A stretch of DNA of 64,000 nucleotides from Methanobrevibacter sp. (GTDB taxonomy: Archaea > Methanobacteriota > Methanobacteria > Methanobacteriales > Methanobacteriaceae), in NCBI RefSeq assembly GCF_030539665.1, contig NZ_JAUNXR010000002.1, positions 247,265 through 311,264 on the forward strand, written 5' to 3'. The position numbers were made by a program, and so were the translations under genes. The first letter of the stretch is position 1, and each line of letters begins with the position of its first letter. Below, piece by piece: positions 48,312-57,700 of this stretch. The notes beneath the pieces are model-generated. The model saw only the letters and a program-made list of their open reading frames with translations. It ran no database searches and was not told where the DNA came from.

Positions 48312-50669
48312 ATGAGTTTGGAATTGAAAAAAGGTGTTAGTGTAGTTGTGCCAACATATAAGGGTGAAAACCACATAAGTGTTCTTTTAGATTCTTTAAA
48401 AGAACAAACATTGGAAAATGATTTATTTGAAGTGATTTTTGTTGTTAATGGTCCGGAAGATGAAACACCAAACATAATCAAAAAATTCCAAAAAGAAAAC
48501 CCTGACTTTAATATTGTATTAACTAAAAGTGAAAAAGGAGCGGCCTATGCCCGTAACAAAGGTATTTTTGAAGCTAAAAGAGAATACATTACCTTTGTAG
48601 ATGACGATGATCGTATAACTCCAAATTATCTTAAAAAGTTCTTTGAGAAGGCTAAACCCAATAGGGTGGTTATTGGAACTTTTCTAGATATCGATGAAGA
48701 TACAGGTGAAGTTAAGGAGTCCTACATCAGCGGACCTCTTCTTAAAAGAAGTGGAATGATTAATGATGCATACTCTACTTTAACTAGTGCTCTTGTTATA
48801 ATGACAGCGAAACTGATTCCGAGCAATGCTGTCAAGGATAACTTGTTTAATCCTGTTTTAAGCAATGGGGAAGATGTTGCATTCTATTCTTCATTGTATG
48901 CCAAAAATGACTTTGAGTTTTATCTTTTAGACAAAAGCGAAGATGCTGTTTATTATAGGCTTCTAAGATCAGATTCTGTATCAAGACAGGACATTACATA
49001 TGAATTTAACATAAAAGATCGTTTGAAAGTTATTAAAGAGCTTAATAAATCACTTAGGATTGCTAAAAATCCAAAAGTGAAGATAATGATTAGGAATTTA
49101 ATCACCTCACAGGTCTTATGGATGAACAAATATCTCTTTGAATACCCTGAGGATTTAGAAAGAGTCATGTATGCTGTGGACAAACAAGATTTCGATTATT
49201 TCCCTTACAAATATATAAATGAAGACCCAACACAGCTCAATAAACCAAATAGCGAATTGATAATATCCTATGCATTTGCACCAACAAGTACAACATCCAG
49301 TAATGTTATAGCTAAAAAGATCTTGCTAAATAAAAGAAATGTCAGTGTAATATGCGGAACACTTGACGATGAGCCTAAAGATGAATTATTGGGTAGGATT
49401 GTTGATGAATTTGTCACCGATAAGATGAAAATAGATATTGACGACTACTTTTTCTATTCTGACGGGAAAAAATTCGTGAAAAAAGGTTTGGAAATATTAA
49501 ACAAAAAACCAACCTATGAAAAAATTTACAGTAGAGCACAATTTATCCCATCACATTTACTTGGATTTTTCTACAAAGCTACTCATGATACTTATTGGAC
49601 AGCAGAATTTTCAGATCCAGTCATTTATACCTTGGAAGGAAAATATATGAGTAATTCCATTAATGATGAAGAATTAGTTGAAAAAATTAATAAAGCACTT
49701 CCTGATGGGTTTGACAAAGTAAAGATTACTGATACTGTAAACGAAATAGTGGAATATATCACATTCATACTTGCTGATGAAATTATCTTCACTAATGAAA
49801 ATCAAAGGGAGATAATGCTTGAAGACTTCCCTAAGCTAAAGGAGATGGTTTATAATAAGTCCAAAGTAAGCAGGCATCCTACATTGGAAAAGAAATACTA
49901 TTATCTTAGAAATAGTGACTATGAAATTGATAAAAACTATATTAATTTCGCTTACTTCGGCGTGGTCTACGGAAGCAGAAGCTTTGAAGAATTCATGGCA
50001 GGTTTTAATCATTTGAATGAGGAATTCAAAGACAATTTCCGCTTACACATATTTACACCAAATTCATTGATGTTTGAACAGATTTTAACCCCCGAAATTC
50101 TTGAAAAAACTAAAATAAACCCTCCTGTTGAATACTTCGAATTCCTAAACCTTACTACAAAAATGGACATATTGCTCGTGGAAGACGCTTCAACAAATGG
50201 CATATATGACATTAACCCATTTTTACCTTCCAAAATATCAGACTACAAAGGAAGCGGAAATGATATCTGGGCCATCTGTGAAAAGGGAAGCATAATGAAT
50301 GGAATGGAGAACATAAAATACAAATCCAACATAAAAGACTTTAATTCTTCAAAAATGGCAATAAATCATATAATGGCCGATAAATTAGGAGTTGCAGTAA
50401 AAGTAGAAGAATTAAATGAATATGAAATCATAAAGTATTATCAGGAAAGACATGCCCACTTATTAAATAAGATGGTAGGCCTAGCTAGAACCGTAGAAAC
50501 TTTAACACCAAAACAAAGATTCTACGAACGCAGAATTCAAGAATATAGAGAATATACAAATTACCTAAGAAAATGGATGAGACCACGTTTCATGTTTAAA
50601 CTATTGAAAAAATTCAGAGATTACTTTAGAAAATTCAAGGGTTTGTTGAAGCGTGCAAAAAATAATTAA
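48312..50669 (+). CDS. Large two-domain glycosyltransferase (paralogue 2)
   Basis: The 785-aa paralogue has an intact GT2 domain: VSVVVPTYKGENHISVLL, ARNKGIFEAKREYITF and VDDDD at 96-100. The second domain again has ISYAFAPTSTTSSN, INFAYFGVVYGSRSFEEF and PFLPSKISDYKGSGNDIWAI. The coiled coil of paralogue 1 is largely missing here, but the shared C-terminus (YLRKWMRPRFMFKLLKKF) remains. I start at the ATG at 48312, 5 bases after a GGTGA site; an upstream ATG at 48300 overlaps that site. It lies 41 bases after paralogue 1 and probably works with it on a surface glycan. Confidence 0.82.
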   Translation: MSLELKKGVSVVVPTYKGENHISVLLDSLKEQTLENDLFEVIFVVNGPEDETPNIIKKFQKENPDFNIVLTKSEKGAAYARNKGIFEAKREYITFVDDDDRITPNYLKKFFEKAKPNRVVIGTFLDIDEDTGEVKESYISGPLLKRSGMINDAYSTLTSALVIMTAKLIPSNAVKDNLFNPVLSNGEDVAFYSSLYAKNDFEFYLLDKSEDAVYYRLLRSDSVSRQDITYEFNIKDRLKVIKELNKSLRIAKNPKVKIMIRNLITSQVLWMNKYLFEYPEDLERVMYAVDKQDFDYFPYKYINEDPTQLNKPNSELIISYAFAPTSTTSSNVIAKKILLNKRNVSVICGTLDDEPKDELLGRIVDEFVTDKMKIDIDDYFFYSDGKKFVKKGLEILNKKPTYEKIYSRAQFIPSHLLGFFYKATHDTYWTAEFSDPVIYTLEGKYMSNSINDEELVEKINKALPDGFDKVKITDTVNEIVEYITFILADEIIFTNENQREIMLEDFPKLKEMVYNKSKVSRHPTLEKKYYYLRNSDYEIDKNYINFAYFGVVYGSRSFEEFMAGFNHLNEEFKDNFRLHIFTPNSLMFEQILTPEILEKTKINPPVEYFEFLNLTTKMDILLVEDASTNGIYDINPFLPSKISDYKGSGNDIWAICEKGSIMNGMENIKYKSNIKDFNSSKMAINHIMADKLGVAVKVEELNEYEIIKYYQERHAHLLNKMVGLARTVETLTPKQRFYERRIQEYREYTNYLRKWMRPRFMFKLLKKFRDYFRKFKGLLKRAKNN

Positions 50670-50717
50670 AAAAATATTAATAATCTAAAACTTATTATAT
50701 TAATAAGGAGAGTAAAT

Positions 50718-50819
50718 ATGAAATTTACAAAATTACAATTGGCTGCATTATTCATCATTTTAATTATGGTTTTAAGTGCAGTAGCTGGATTTATACTCCT
50801 CGTATTTGGAGGAAGTTGA
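50718..50819 (+). CDS. 33-residue single-pass membrane peptide
   Basis: This short ORF encodes MKFTKLQLAALFIILIMVLS followed by AVAGFILLVFGGS. A strong AAGGAGAG ribosome site lies 6 bases before the ATG. One hydrophobic helix spans about residues 7-30 after a basic N-terminus. It lies between the giant glycosyltransferase and ribH with about 50 and 28 bases on the two sides. The good ribosome site and clean TM profile argue that it is real; no function can be given. Its glycine-rich end could help pack against a membrane partner. Confidence 0.65.
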   Translation: MKFTKLQLAALFIILIMVLSAVAGFILLVFGGS

Positions 50820-50847
50820 TTTTAAATAAAATTGAGGACTGATATTT

Positions 50848-51273
50848 ATGGTAAAATACAGAATAGGTGCTGTAGTAGCAGAATTTAATTATGATATAAC
50901 CCAAATGATGTTAGGTCTTGCTGAAGAAGAAGCAAGATTTAGAGACTGTGAAATTACAAGAGTAGTTACCGTCCCTGGTGTATTCGATATGGGATTAATC
51001 GTTAAAAAATTACTTGAAAAAGATGACATAGACGCTGTAGTGGCAATTGGTGCTGTAATCGAAGGTGCAACTGACCATGATCAAATTGTAGCACAACATG
51101 CTTCCCGTAAAATAGCTGACTTATCCTTAGAATACGAAAAACCAGTAACTCTTGGTATAAGTGGTCCTGGAATGACCAGACTTGATGCTCACAGACGTAT
51201 CGATATGGGTAAAAAGGCTGTAGATGCAGCTATTAAAATGTGTGAAAGATTAGAATCATTAAAAGATGATTAG
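50848..51273 (+). CDS. ribH: 6,7-dimethyl-8-ribityllumazine synthase
   Basis: RibH makes lumazine, the precursor of riboflavin. In methanogens the same pathway supports flavin and, through shared intermediates, F420 cofactor demand. The 141-aa protein has AEFNYDITQMML, the PGVFDMGLIVKKLLE segment, VAIGAVIEGATDHDQIVAQHAS with the catalytic histidine and GISGPGMT. The length fits the archaeal family. It is followed without gap by marker 11 (TAG then ATG). Confidence 0.95.
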   Translation: MVKYRIGAVVAEFNYDITQMMLGLAEEEARFRDCEITRVVTVPGVFDMGLIVKKLLEKDDIDAVVAIGAVIEGATDHDQIVAQHASRKIADLSLEYEKPVTLGISGPGMTRLDAHRRIDMGKKAVDAAIKMCERLESLKDD

Positions 51274-52212
51274 ATGGAAATCCTTAAACCTGAACAATTA
51301 AAAGAGAAGTTTAATGACCCTTGGATTGCACCATATGAAAAAGTTTTAACTTTAGTTGATGGTGATAAAGTAGAATTAATTGAATTCCATCCATGTATTT
51401 CTGGTTCACATTGGTTACTTAACCAATATAGAAATAATAGTGAATTAATTGACTCCGCTTATCGTGACGGGAATAAACACGTTTACTCCTGTCATGTGGG
51501 ATCCGCCCCTTTAGACCTTCAAGCAAGTTTCAATGCAGCAGGGATTGATGAAATAGCTGTAGATGGGGATGAAGTAAGAGTTACTCATTCCGGTCTTGCA
51601 GGTGCTGGCGTTGGAGCTGGAATGTGTAGAGGAATGGGTGAAGGAGTAAAATATGTTGAACTTTTAGAAGTTGGTGGAGGTTCAAAGCCTGGTAAAGCTA
51701 CCGTTGTAACTCCTAAGCTTGAAAAAGTGGTTATAGGTATTGACGATACAGATACAAAAGATGCCGGCGCAACTTGGACAATGGCACATAACCTAGGAAT
51801 GGAGCTTAAAAAGGAAGGTTTTGAATACTTAGATCATATAATTGTTCAATTATATCCTCACAATCCACATAAAACTCAAAATTGTGTATCAATTGCACTT
51901 ACTTTTGCTGTTGAAAGCGATAAAAAAGAAGAACTTATTGAAAGAACAATAGAACTTCTTAAAAGAGATACATTATCTGATAAAACTGCAATAGCTATTT
52001 TAGAAGGTCTTGAAATTCCTTCCAAATTAAGAGAATACTCCATTGCAACTAAAAGTGGAATGATGGATGTTGAAACTGCTGAAAAAACTGCAGAAGAATT
52101 AAACATCCCATTAATAGCTGTTACAGGAGAACAAGGAAAAGTTGGTGCATTAGCTGCTCTTGGACTATATAACGATGTAGAAGAAGCAGTAAAAGTTTAT
52201 GATAAAAAATAA
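51274..52212 (+). CDS. mmp11: Methanogenesis marker protein 11
   Basis: The 312-aa protein fits methanogenesis marker 11, present in methanogens and of unproven function. The N-terminal part (1-150) has HPCISGSHWLLNQYRNN and a glycine-rich GLAGAGVGAGMCRGMGEG. The C-terminal part begins IGIDDTDTKDAGATW and resembles the ferredoxin-like domain of tRNA(Ile2) agmatinylcytidine synthetase TiaS, with PHNPHKTQNC. The start codon immediately follows the ribH stop codon, so translation is coupled. A role in RNA or cofactor modification is plausible but not shown. Confidence 0.88.
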   Translation: MEILKPEQLKEKFNDPWIAPYEKVLTLVDGDKVELIEFHPCISGSHWLLNQYRNNSELIDSAYRDGNKHVYSCHVGSAPLDLQASFNAAGIDEIAVDGDEVRVTHSGLAGAGVGAGMCRGMGEGVKYVELLEVGGGSKPGKATVVTPKLEKVVIGIDDTDTKDAGATWTMAHNLGMELKKEGFEYLDHIIVQLYPHNPHKTQNCVSIALTFAVESDKKEELIERTIELLKRDTLSDKTAIAILEGLEIPSKLREYSIATKSGMMDVETAEKTAEELNIPLIAVTGEQGKVGALAALGLYNDVEEAVKVYDKK

Positions 52213-52236
52213 ACTTTCTTTTTTTATTTTTTTATA
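52209..52236 (+). terminator. Oligo-T terminator after marker 11, overlapping the convergent gene end
   Basis: Right after the marker 11 stop codon the plus strand has two seven-base T runs separated by single bases (about 52216-52233). The same stretch contains the stop codon of the convergent glycosyltransferase gene, whose own minus-strand T-run is at 52209-52204. The two transcripts therefore end over each other. Confidence 0.5.
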
Positions 52237-53939
52237 ATAGTATTAAATTCTAAAAACTTACCTTCTTTTGAATTTAAAAAGTATTTAACTGAACTTGTTG
52301 TTTCGTTTGAGATTTCAATTTCAATTTTATGGCCATTTGTATCAAATGAATATGTTTGATTTGAAAATGTTCCATTTGCAAATTTAAGCTCTCCAATGAC
52401 AACGTTATTATAGGAAACCAAATAAGTGTTATTATCTTCAAAACAACCTATAATTGGCTTAAATGATTCATTGTCAATGCTAACTTTGAAAATATGGGCA
52501 TTATTGTTAAGGTCAGTTATTTCAAAATTATCTGAAAGAGAAATGTTATTTATTTCACCGACATTATGATAAGCAATAGATTTATCGAATAATGTATTTA
52601 GACGGCTATTCTGAATTGAATCCCCATCATGAACATTGAAAAATTGTTTTACTTCCATTGGGAGTCTTATTGTATAATCTTCATCTGGCCTAGGTTGATC
52701 AATAATATAGGAATTCTTATTTATATTAATTAAATCTCCATGTGAAAGACCTAATGTATCTAAGGCATCAGAAGGAACCCTAATAATATTGGATTCATTT
52801 TCAATAGCTGAATCGATGGAAAATGGTCCCCTAACTGCGATTTTATTGTCATTATCAGAAAATATAATAAGATTTCTTGAAGTAGGCTCAATGGAAATTG
52901 ATCCATTCTCGAATGTTGCAGCACCTAAAAATGTTGAAATCATTAAAACTAAAATAATGAGGGAGATAAGTACTGGAAAATGAATTTTAATAAATGATTT
53001 TATTAAATTACTTCTAGGAAGTCTCTTAAACATTGAAATAGATTTTGCAATAACCTTAATAAGGTAATATACAGTCAAAGCCATTCCAACAACTACAATA
53101 AAAACACCAATAGCCAATGGAATAAATTTTACAAAGAAAATAGTGAACAATCCCAAAATAATAAGGGACAATCCTACAATAAGCATCCTAATAAAGAATC
53201 CAATATCATCAATCATGACAACTCTTCCATACTTATTTGCACGATCCATGATGGTTCTTACTACTTCATTTGCCATTATATGCAAATCTGATAACGGAGA
53301 CATGTCATGTTCAATTTCACCAATGTCAACTTCCTCAATAGAAATTCCATGAACATCTGCATCCAATACTATACCTACATCCACACCATAATCAGGTTCA
53401 AAATTAATCTTTTTAAGTGCAGACTTTTTAGCGGCGAACTGTCCGCTCAATGGTTGTTCAAAAGAAATTTCTGGGAAAAAAAAGTTTAAAAGGGGTTTTG
53501 CAGTTAATTCAGTTACCCTGCCACTAGCACGAGCAAATTTAGTTTTTGTAATTTCAGTTTTACCATCTAAAATTGGCCTGATAATAGCATCTACCTTATG
53601 TTTAGTGAGATTAGATATGTCTGCATCGATAAAAGCGATAATATCAGCGTTAGTATAGTTATAACCTGTTTTTATAGCTTCACCTTTACCTTTATTAACC
53701 TCATGAGAGATTACAATTGCTCCTGCATCAGTAGCCACTTTAGCGGTACCGTCAGTAGAACCGTCATCTACAACAATAATCTCATCAACATAGCTTACTT
53801 TCGATATAACATCTATGACTGCTTTAACATTCTCCTCTTCGTTGAAAGCTGGTAGTATGACTGCTACTTTTTGATATATTTTATCAGAGGATTTGAAAGC
53901 AGCTAAGAAGAAAGTAAGTAGTACAAACAACCAAGCCAA
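52224..53939 (-). CDS. Membrane-bound family 2 glycosyltransferase with AbrB-like motifs in the C-terminal domain
   Basis: The 571-aa protein has an N-terminal hydrophobic segment (2-16), a GT-A domain at 24-240 (VAVILPAFNEEENVKAVI, VDDGSTDGT, NKGKGEAIKTGY, IDAD at 104-107, LSGQFAAKKSAL, the GpgS/DPM1-like branch), and three TM helices at about 247-270, 275-297 and 320-340. A C-terminal domain of about 230 residues follows. It contains two stretches resembling AbrB swapped-hairpin folds: IIRVPSDALDTLGLSHGD (385-402) and TIRLPMEVKQFFNVHDGD (423-440). The start is TTG, 6 bases after GGTGA. It is convergent with marker 11 and divergent from tex. Confidence 0.83.
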   Translation of the reverse strand: MAWLFVLLTFFLAAFKSSDKIYQKVAVILPAFNEEENVKAVIDVISKVSYVDEIIVVDDGSTDGTAKVATDAGAIVISHEVNKGKGEAIKTGYNYTNADIIAFIDADISNLTKHKVDAIIRPILDGKTEITKTKFARASGRVTELTAKPLLNFFFPEISFEQPLSGQFAAKKSALKKINFEPDYGVDVGIVLDADVHGISIEEVDIGEIEHDMSPLSDLHIMANEVVRTIMDRANKYGRVVMIDDIGFFIRMLIVGLSLIILGLFTIFFVKFIPLAIGVFIVVVGMALTVYYLIKVIAKSISMFKRLPRSNLIKSFIKIHFPVLISLIILVLMISTFLGAATFENGSISIEPTSRNLIIFSDNDNKIAVRGPFSIDSAIENESNIIRVPSDALDTLGLSHGDLININKNSYIIDQPRPDEDYTIRLPMEVKQFFNVHDGDSIQNSRLNTLFDKSIAYHNVGEINNISLSDNFEITDLNNNAHIFKVSIDNESFKPIIGCFEDNNTYLVSYNNVVIGELKFANGTFSNQTYSFDTNGHKIEIEISNETTSSVKYFLNSKEGKFLEFNTIIKK

Positions 53940-54066
53940 AATTATTCACCATTAATTTTTAAATCACTATAAAATATGTTTTTTAATTACTATAAAGGTT
54001 TTTATAAGTTATTATAGAATTATTTAGCAAAAACTACTTTTTTAATAACAAATAAACATTAAGGCG

Positions 54067-56211
54067 ATGATAGAGAAAATCTTAGAAAAAGAGCTACAAC
54101 TTGAAAAATGGCAAGTAAATAGAGTTATTAAATTAATAGATGAAGGAAATACCATCCCATTTATTGCAAGATATAGAAAAGATATTACAGGTTCATTGAA
54201 TGACGAAATACTAAGGGAATTTGATGAACGCCTTAAATATTTAAGAAACTTAGAAAAGAAAAAGTTGACATATGCTGAACATATTAAAAAACTTGGCAAA
54301 CTCACCGATTCCTTAAACAATAAAATATTAAATGCAAAAACTCTGGTTGAATTAGAAGATATCTATAGGCCATTTAAAAGTAAAAAACAGACAAGAGCTA
54401 CGATTGCTAAGAAAAAAGGCCTGGAACCACTTGCTGAAATAATTATAAAACAGGAAGTTACAACCCCAATTGAAAAGATTGCTAAAAAATATGTCAATGA
54501 AGAGGTTCCCAGCGTAGAAGATGCCATTAAAGGGGCTTCTGATATAATAGCTGAGAATATCTCGGACAATTCAGATTTTAGAAAAAGAATACGTGAAAAT
54601 TTTATTTATCACGGAGACATTCAAACAAAAGCAAAGAACAATGAAGATGACAAGGAATATGAAATCTATTATAATTATTGTGAAAAAGTCTCAAAAATTC
54701 CACCCCATAGACTATTAGCAATAAATCGAGCTGAAAAGGAAGGGATAATAAAAGCTAAAGTTGAAATTGATGATGAAGAAATTATAAACTACCTCAATAG
54801 GCACATCCTAAAAAACATTTCAAAAATTCCTAAGAAAATTGAATACAATCAGTATACTACTCCAATTATTAAAAATGCAATAAAAGATTCTTATAAACGC
54901 CTTATTTCGCCGTCAATTGAAAGAGAAGTGAGAAATTATTTAACAGAGCGAAGTGAAGAACAATCAATTGCTGTTTTTGCAAAGAACCTTTATCAACTTC
55001 TTATGGAAAGTCCTTTGGCTGGAAAAACCATCCTTGGCTGGGATCCGGCATTTAGAACTGGATGTAAATTAGCTGTCATTGATGAAACTGGAAAGGTTCT
55101 TGAAACTTCCTTAATTTATCCAACGGAACCTCAAAAAAAGATTAAGGAATCTGAAAAAATTGTAAAAAATCTAATAAAAAAGCATAATATTGATGTAATA
55201 GCCATCGGGAATGGAACAGCTTCAAGAGAGTCCGAAAAAGTAGTCGCTGATATTATCAAAGATACAAACGTTAAATATATAGTCGTTAATGAAGCGGGGG
55301 CTTCTGTTTATTCAGCAAGTAAATTGGCATCTGAGGAATTTCCCGATTTAAATGAAGGTGAAAGAAGTGCAATTTCAATAGCTAGACGTCTTCAAGATCC
55401 ATTAGCTGAGCTGGTTAAAATTGATCCAAAGTCCATTGGAGTAGGACAATACCAACATGATATGAACCAGAAAAATCTTAATGAAAGTTTGGAGGGCGTT
55501 GTTGAGCATGTTGTTAATGAAGTAGGGGTTGATTTAAATACCGCATCAAGCAGTCTTTTAAATTACATTTCTGGGATTAATAAAACAACTTCTAAAAATA
55601 TTGTAAAATACCGTGAGGAAAACGGAGCATTTAAGAGTCGTGAGGATTTAAAAAATGTAAAGAATCTTGGAGATAAAACTTTTGAGCAATGTGCAGGTTT
55701 TGTGAAAATAACAAATGGAAAAAATCCTTTAGATAATACCACAATACATCCAGAATCATACGAAGTTTCTAAAAAACTTTTGAAAAGACTTAATATAAAA
55801 TTGGATGATGTTGGAAATTATAATCATGATCTAGATAATTTAGATTATGATAAGTTAGCATCTGAACTGGACATTGGCGTGATGACTCTTCAAGATATTG
55901 TTAAAGAATTAAAAAAACCAAGCCGTGACCCACGTTCCGATATGGCTAAACCTATCCTTAGAAAAAATGTTTTAAATATAGATGATTTAGAGGAGGGAAT
56001 GGTTCTACAGGGAACTGTAAGAAATATAGTTGATTTTGGGGCATTTGTTGATATAGGGGTTCATCAAGATGGTCTTGTACATATCTCACAATTAGCTAAT
56101 CAGTTTGTAAAACATCCTTTGGACATTGTATCAATCGGAGACATTGTGGATGTTAAGGTATTGGGCGTAGACACTTCAAAAAATAGAATTCAATTGTCGA
56201 TGCTGTTATAA
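54067..56211 (+). CDS. tex: Tex-family S1 RNA-binding protein
   Basis: The 714-aa protein has the whole Tex architecture: N-terminal helical domain (FIARYRKDITGSLNDEILREFDERL), YqgF/RNase-H-like domain (ILGWDPAFRTGCKLAVID), helix-hairpin-helix DNA-binding region (LNTASSSLLNYISGINKTTS) and a C-terminal S1 domain (GTVRNIVDFGAFVDIGVHQDGLVHISQL). It is the relative of eukaryotic Spt6 and takes part in transcription or RNA handling. Tex is mainly bacterial, so horizontal acquisition is plausible. A TATA-like element lies at about 53994-54010. The ribosome site is weak (AAGGCG). Confidence 0.94.
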   Translation: MIEKILEKELQLEKWQVNRVIKLIDEGNTIPFIARYRKDITGSLNDEILREFDERLKYLRNLEKKKLTYAEHIKKLGKLTDSLNNKILNAKTLVELEDIYRPFKSKKQTRATIAKKKGLEPLAEIIIKQEVTTPIEKIAKKYVNEEVPSVEDAIKGASDIIAENISDNSDFRKRIRENFIYHGDIQTKAKNNEDDKEYEIYYNYCEKVSKIPPHRLLAINRAEKEGIIKAKVEIDDEEIINYLNRHILKNISKIPKKIEYNQYTTPIIKNAIKDSYKRLISPSIEREVRNYLTERSEEQSIAVFAKNLYQLLMESPLAGKTILGWDPAFRTGCKLAVIDETGKVLETSLIYPTEPQKKIKESEKIVKNLIKKHNIDVIAIGNGTASRESEKVVADIIKDTNVKYIVVNEAGASVYSASKLASEEFPDLNEGERSAISIARRLQDPLAELVKIDPKSIGVGQYQHDMNQKNLNESLEGVVEHVVNEVGVDLNTASSSLLNYISGINKTTSKNIVKYREENGAFKSREDLKNVKNLGDKTFEQCAGFVKITNGKNPLDNTTIHPESYEVSKKLLKRLNIKLDDVGNYNHDLDNLDYDKLASELDIGVMTLQDIVKELKKPSRDPRSDMAKPILRKNVLNIDDLEEGMVLQGTVRNIVDFGAFVDIGVHQDGLVHISQLANQFVKHPLDIVSIGDIVDVKVLGVDTSKNRIQLSMLL

Positions 56212-56454
56212 ACAAAAAAGAGATGTTAAATTTAAAATTGTTTTTTAAAATATACTATTAACTATATATAATTAAAAATATAATCGATATATATTAATAT
56301 TCATATCAATAATTTCTTAATAAATTTATTTATTATTAAAAATGAATAAATAGCTAAAAAATGGCAAGAAAATTAAAAAAATGAGCTACAATAAATAAAC
56401 TTTTAATATAAAGAAATTATAAATATAAAATGTTGTTAAACTTTAATTTTAAAT
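56212..56454. promoter_or_regulatory. Upstream region of the frh operon
   Basis: About 240 AT-rich bases separate tex from frhA. TATA-like elements at 56402-56412 and 56417-56430 would start transcription near 56432 or 56450, giving a leader of 17-35 bases. Two T-runs after the tex stop codon (56236-56245 and nearby) may end its transcript. No RNA gene or further ORF with a ribosome site is visible. Confidence 0.45.
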
Positions 56455-56466
56455 GAGGTGACATAT

Positions 56467-57684
56467 TTGAACGAAAATGTTAAAGTAATATCTCCTACAT
56501 CAAGACAAGAAGGACATGCAGAATTACTCATGAAAGTCGATGATGATGGAATTGTTACAAAAGGAATGTATTTTAGTATAACTCCTGTAAGGGGTTTAGA
56601 AAAAATGGTTCTTGACAAAAGTCCTGAAACCGCACCTGTATTATGTCAAAGAATCTGTGGAGTATGTCCAATTCCACATACCTTAGCTTCAGTAGAAGCA
56701 ATGGACGCTGCTCTCGGAATTGAAGTACCTAAAGCAGGTAAACTCTTAAGAAAAATTACCTTAAGTGCACACAACATAAACAGTCATGCAATTCACCATT
56801 TCTTAATTGCTCCTGATGTTGTACCTGATGACTTATTTACAACCGCTGTAAAAAGTGTTGGAGAAGTAAGAAAAGCTACCCAATTTGTTGTAGATACCAT
56901 TGCTGGAGAAGGTATTCACCCATCCGATATTAGAATAGGTGGTATGGCTAGAAATATCTCCCCATTAGCAAAAGAAAAATTAATCGAAAAAATGAAAGAT
57001 TTAAAAGGTACTCTTGAAAACCATGTTGAATTAATTAAAGACTTAGTTTACAAAGCAGACTTCCCTGAAGATTTAGGAAAAGTTGATGTACCATTATTTG
57101 CATCCGACAAAACCTACGGAAACCCTGATGCTTTTGATATGGACAAATTTAGTGAAGTATTACCAGAAGCATGGTATGGTGACGAAGAAGTAGGTAAAAG
57201 AGCTTGTACCGTTATTCCATTATTAGATGGTAAAAATGTAGAAACCGGTCCTAGAGCTAGAATGGAAAAATTCTCAGGATTCAAAGGTAAAGGAGTAACA
57301 AGCCAACACATTGCAAGAGCAGAAGAAATGCTCGTAAGTTACGCTGATGTATTAGAAAAATTAGATGAATTAGATACCTCTGCACCAGCTAGAGCTGAAT
57401 ATGACCCAAGAGGTACTGGTGAATTAGGTATTGGTGTAATTGAAGCTCCTAGAGGAACTAATGTTCACATGGCAAAAGTTGTAGATGGAAAAACTCAATT
57501 CTACTCTGCTATTGTACCAACTACTTGGAACATACCAACTATGGGACCTGCAACTGAAGGATTTTCACATGAATTAGCTCCACATGTAATCAGAGCTTAC
57601 GACCCATGTTTATCCTGTGCTACCCACGTAATGGTTGTAGATGATGAGAAAAAAATATTAAGAAATGAACATATGAAACTTTAA
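56467..57684 (+). CDS. frhA: Coenzyme F420-reducing [NiFe] hydrogenase, alpha subunit
   Basis: FrhA is the large subunit that splits H2 and passes electrons to FrhG and FrhB to reduce F420. Nickel ligands are RICGVC (C64, C67) and the C-terminal DPCLSCATH (C381, C384); all are cysteine, so this is not a selenocysteine form. The protein has 405 aa. The tail after the last motif is the part removed by FrhD during maturation. The start is TTG at 56467: a GAGGTGA site at 56455-56461 lies 5 bases upstream, and the in-frame GTG at 56458 is inside that site. It is the first gene of frhADGB. Confidence 0.97.
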   Translation: MNENVKVISPTSRQEGHAELLMKVDDDGIVTKGMYFSITPVRGLEKMVLDKSPETAPVLCQRICGVCPIPHTLASVEAMDAALGIEVPKAGKLLRKITLSAHNINSHAIHHFLIAPDVVPDDLFTTAVKSVGEVRKATQFVVDTIAGEGIHPSDIRIGGMARNISPLAKEKLIEKMKDLKGTLENHVELIKDLVYKADFPEDLGKVDVPLFASDKTYGNPDAFDMDKFSEVLPEAWYGDEEVGKRACTVIPLLDGKNVETGPRARMEKFSGFKGKGVTSQHIARAEEMLVSYADVLEKLDELDTSAPARAEYDPRGTGELGIGVIEAPRGTNVHMAKVVDGKTQFYSAIVPTTWNIPTMGPATEGFSHELAPHVIRAYDPCLSCATHVMVVDDEKKILRNEHMKL

Positions 57685-57700
57685 TTAATTTGGGATTTTT

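Noticed and set aside
56467..57684. Selenocysteine-containing hydrogenase or HdrA (selenoprotein paralogues known in some methanogens)
   Set aside because: The relevant positions in FrhA and HdrA are encoded as cysteine and no in-frame TGA interrupts either gene.
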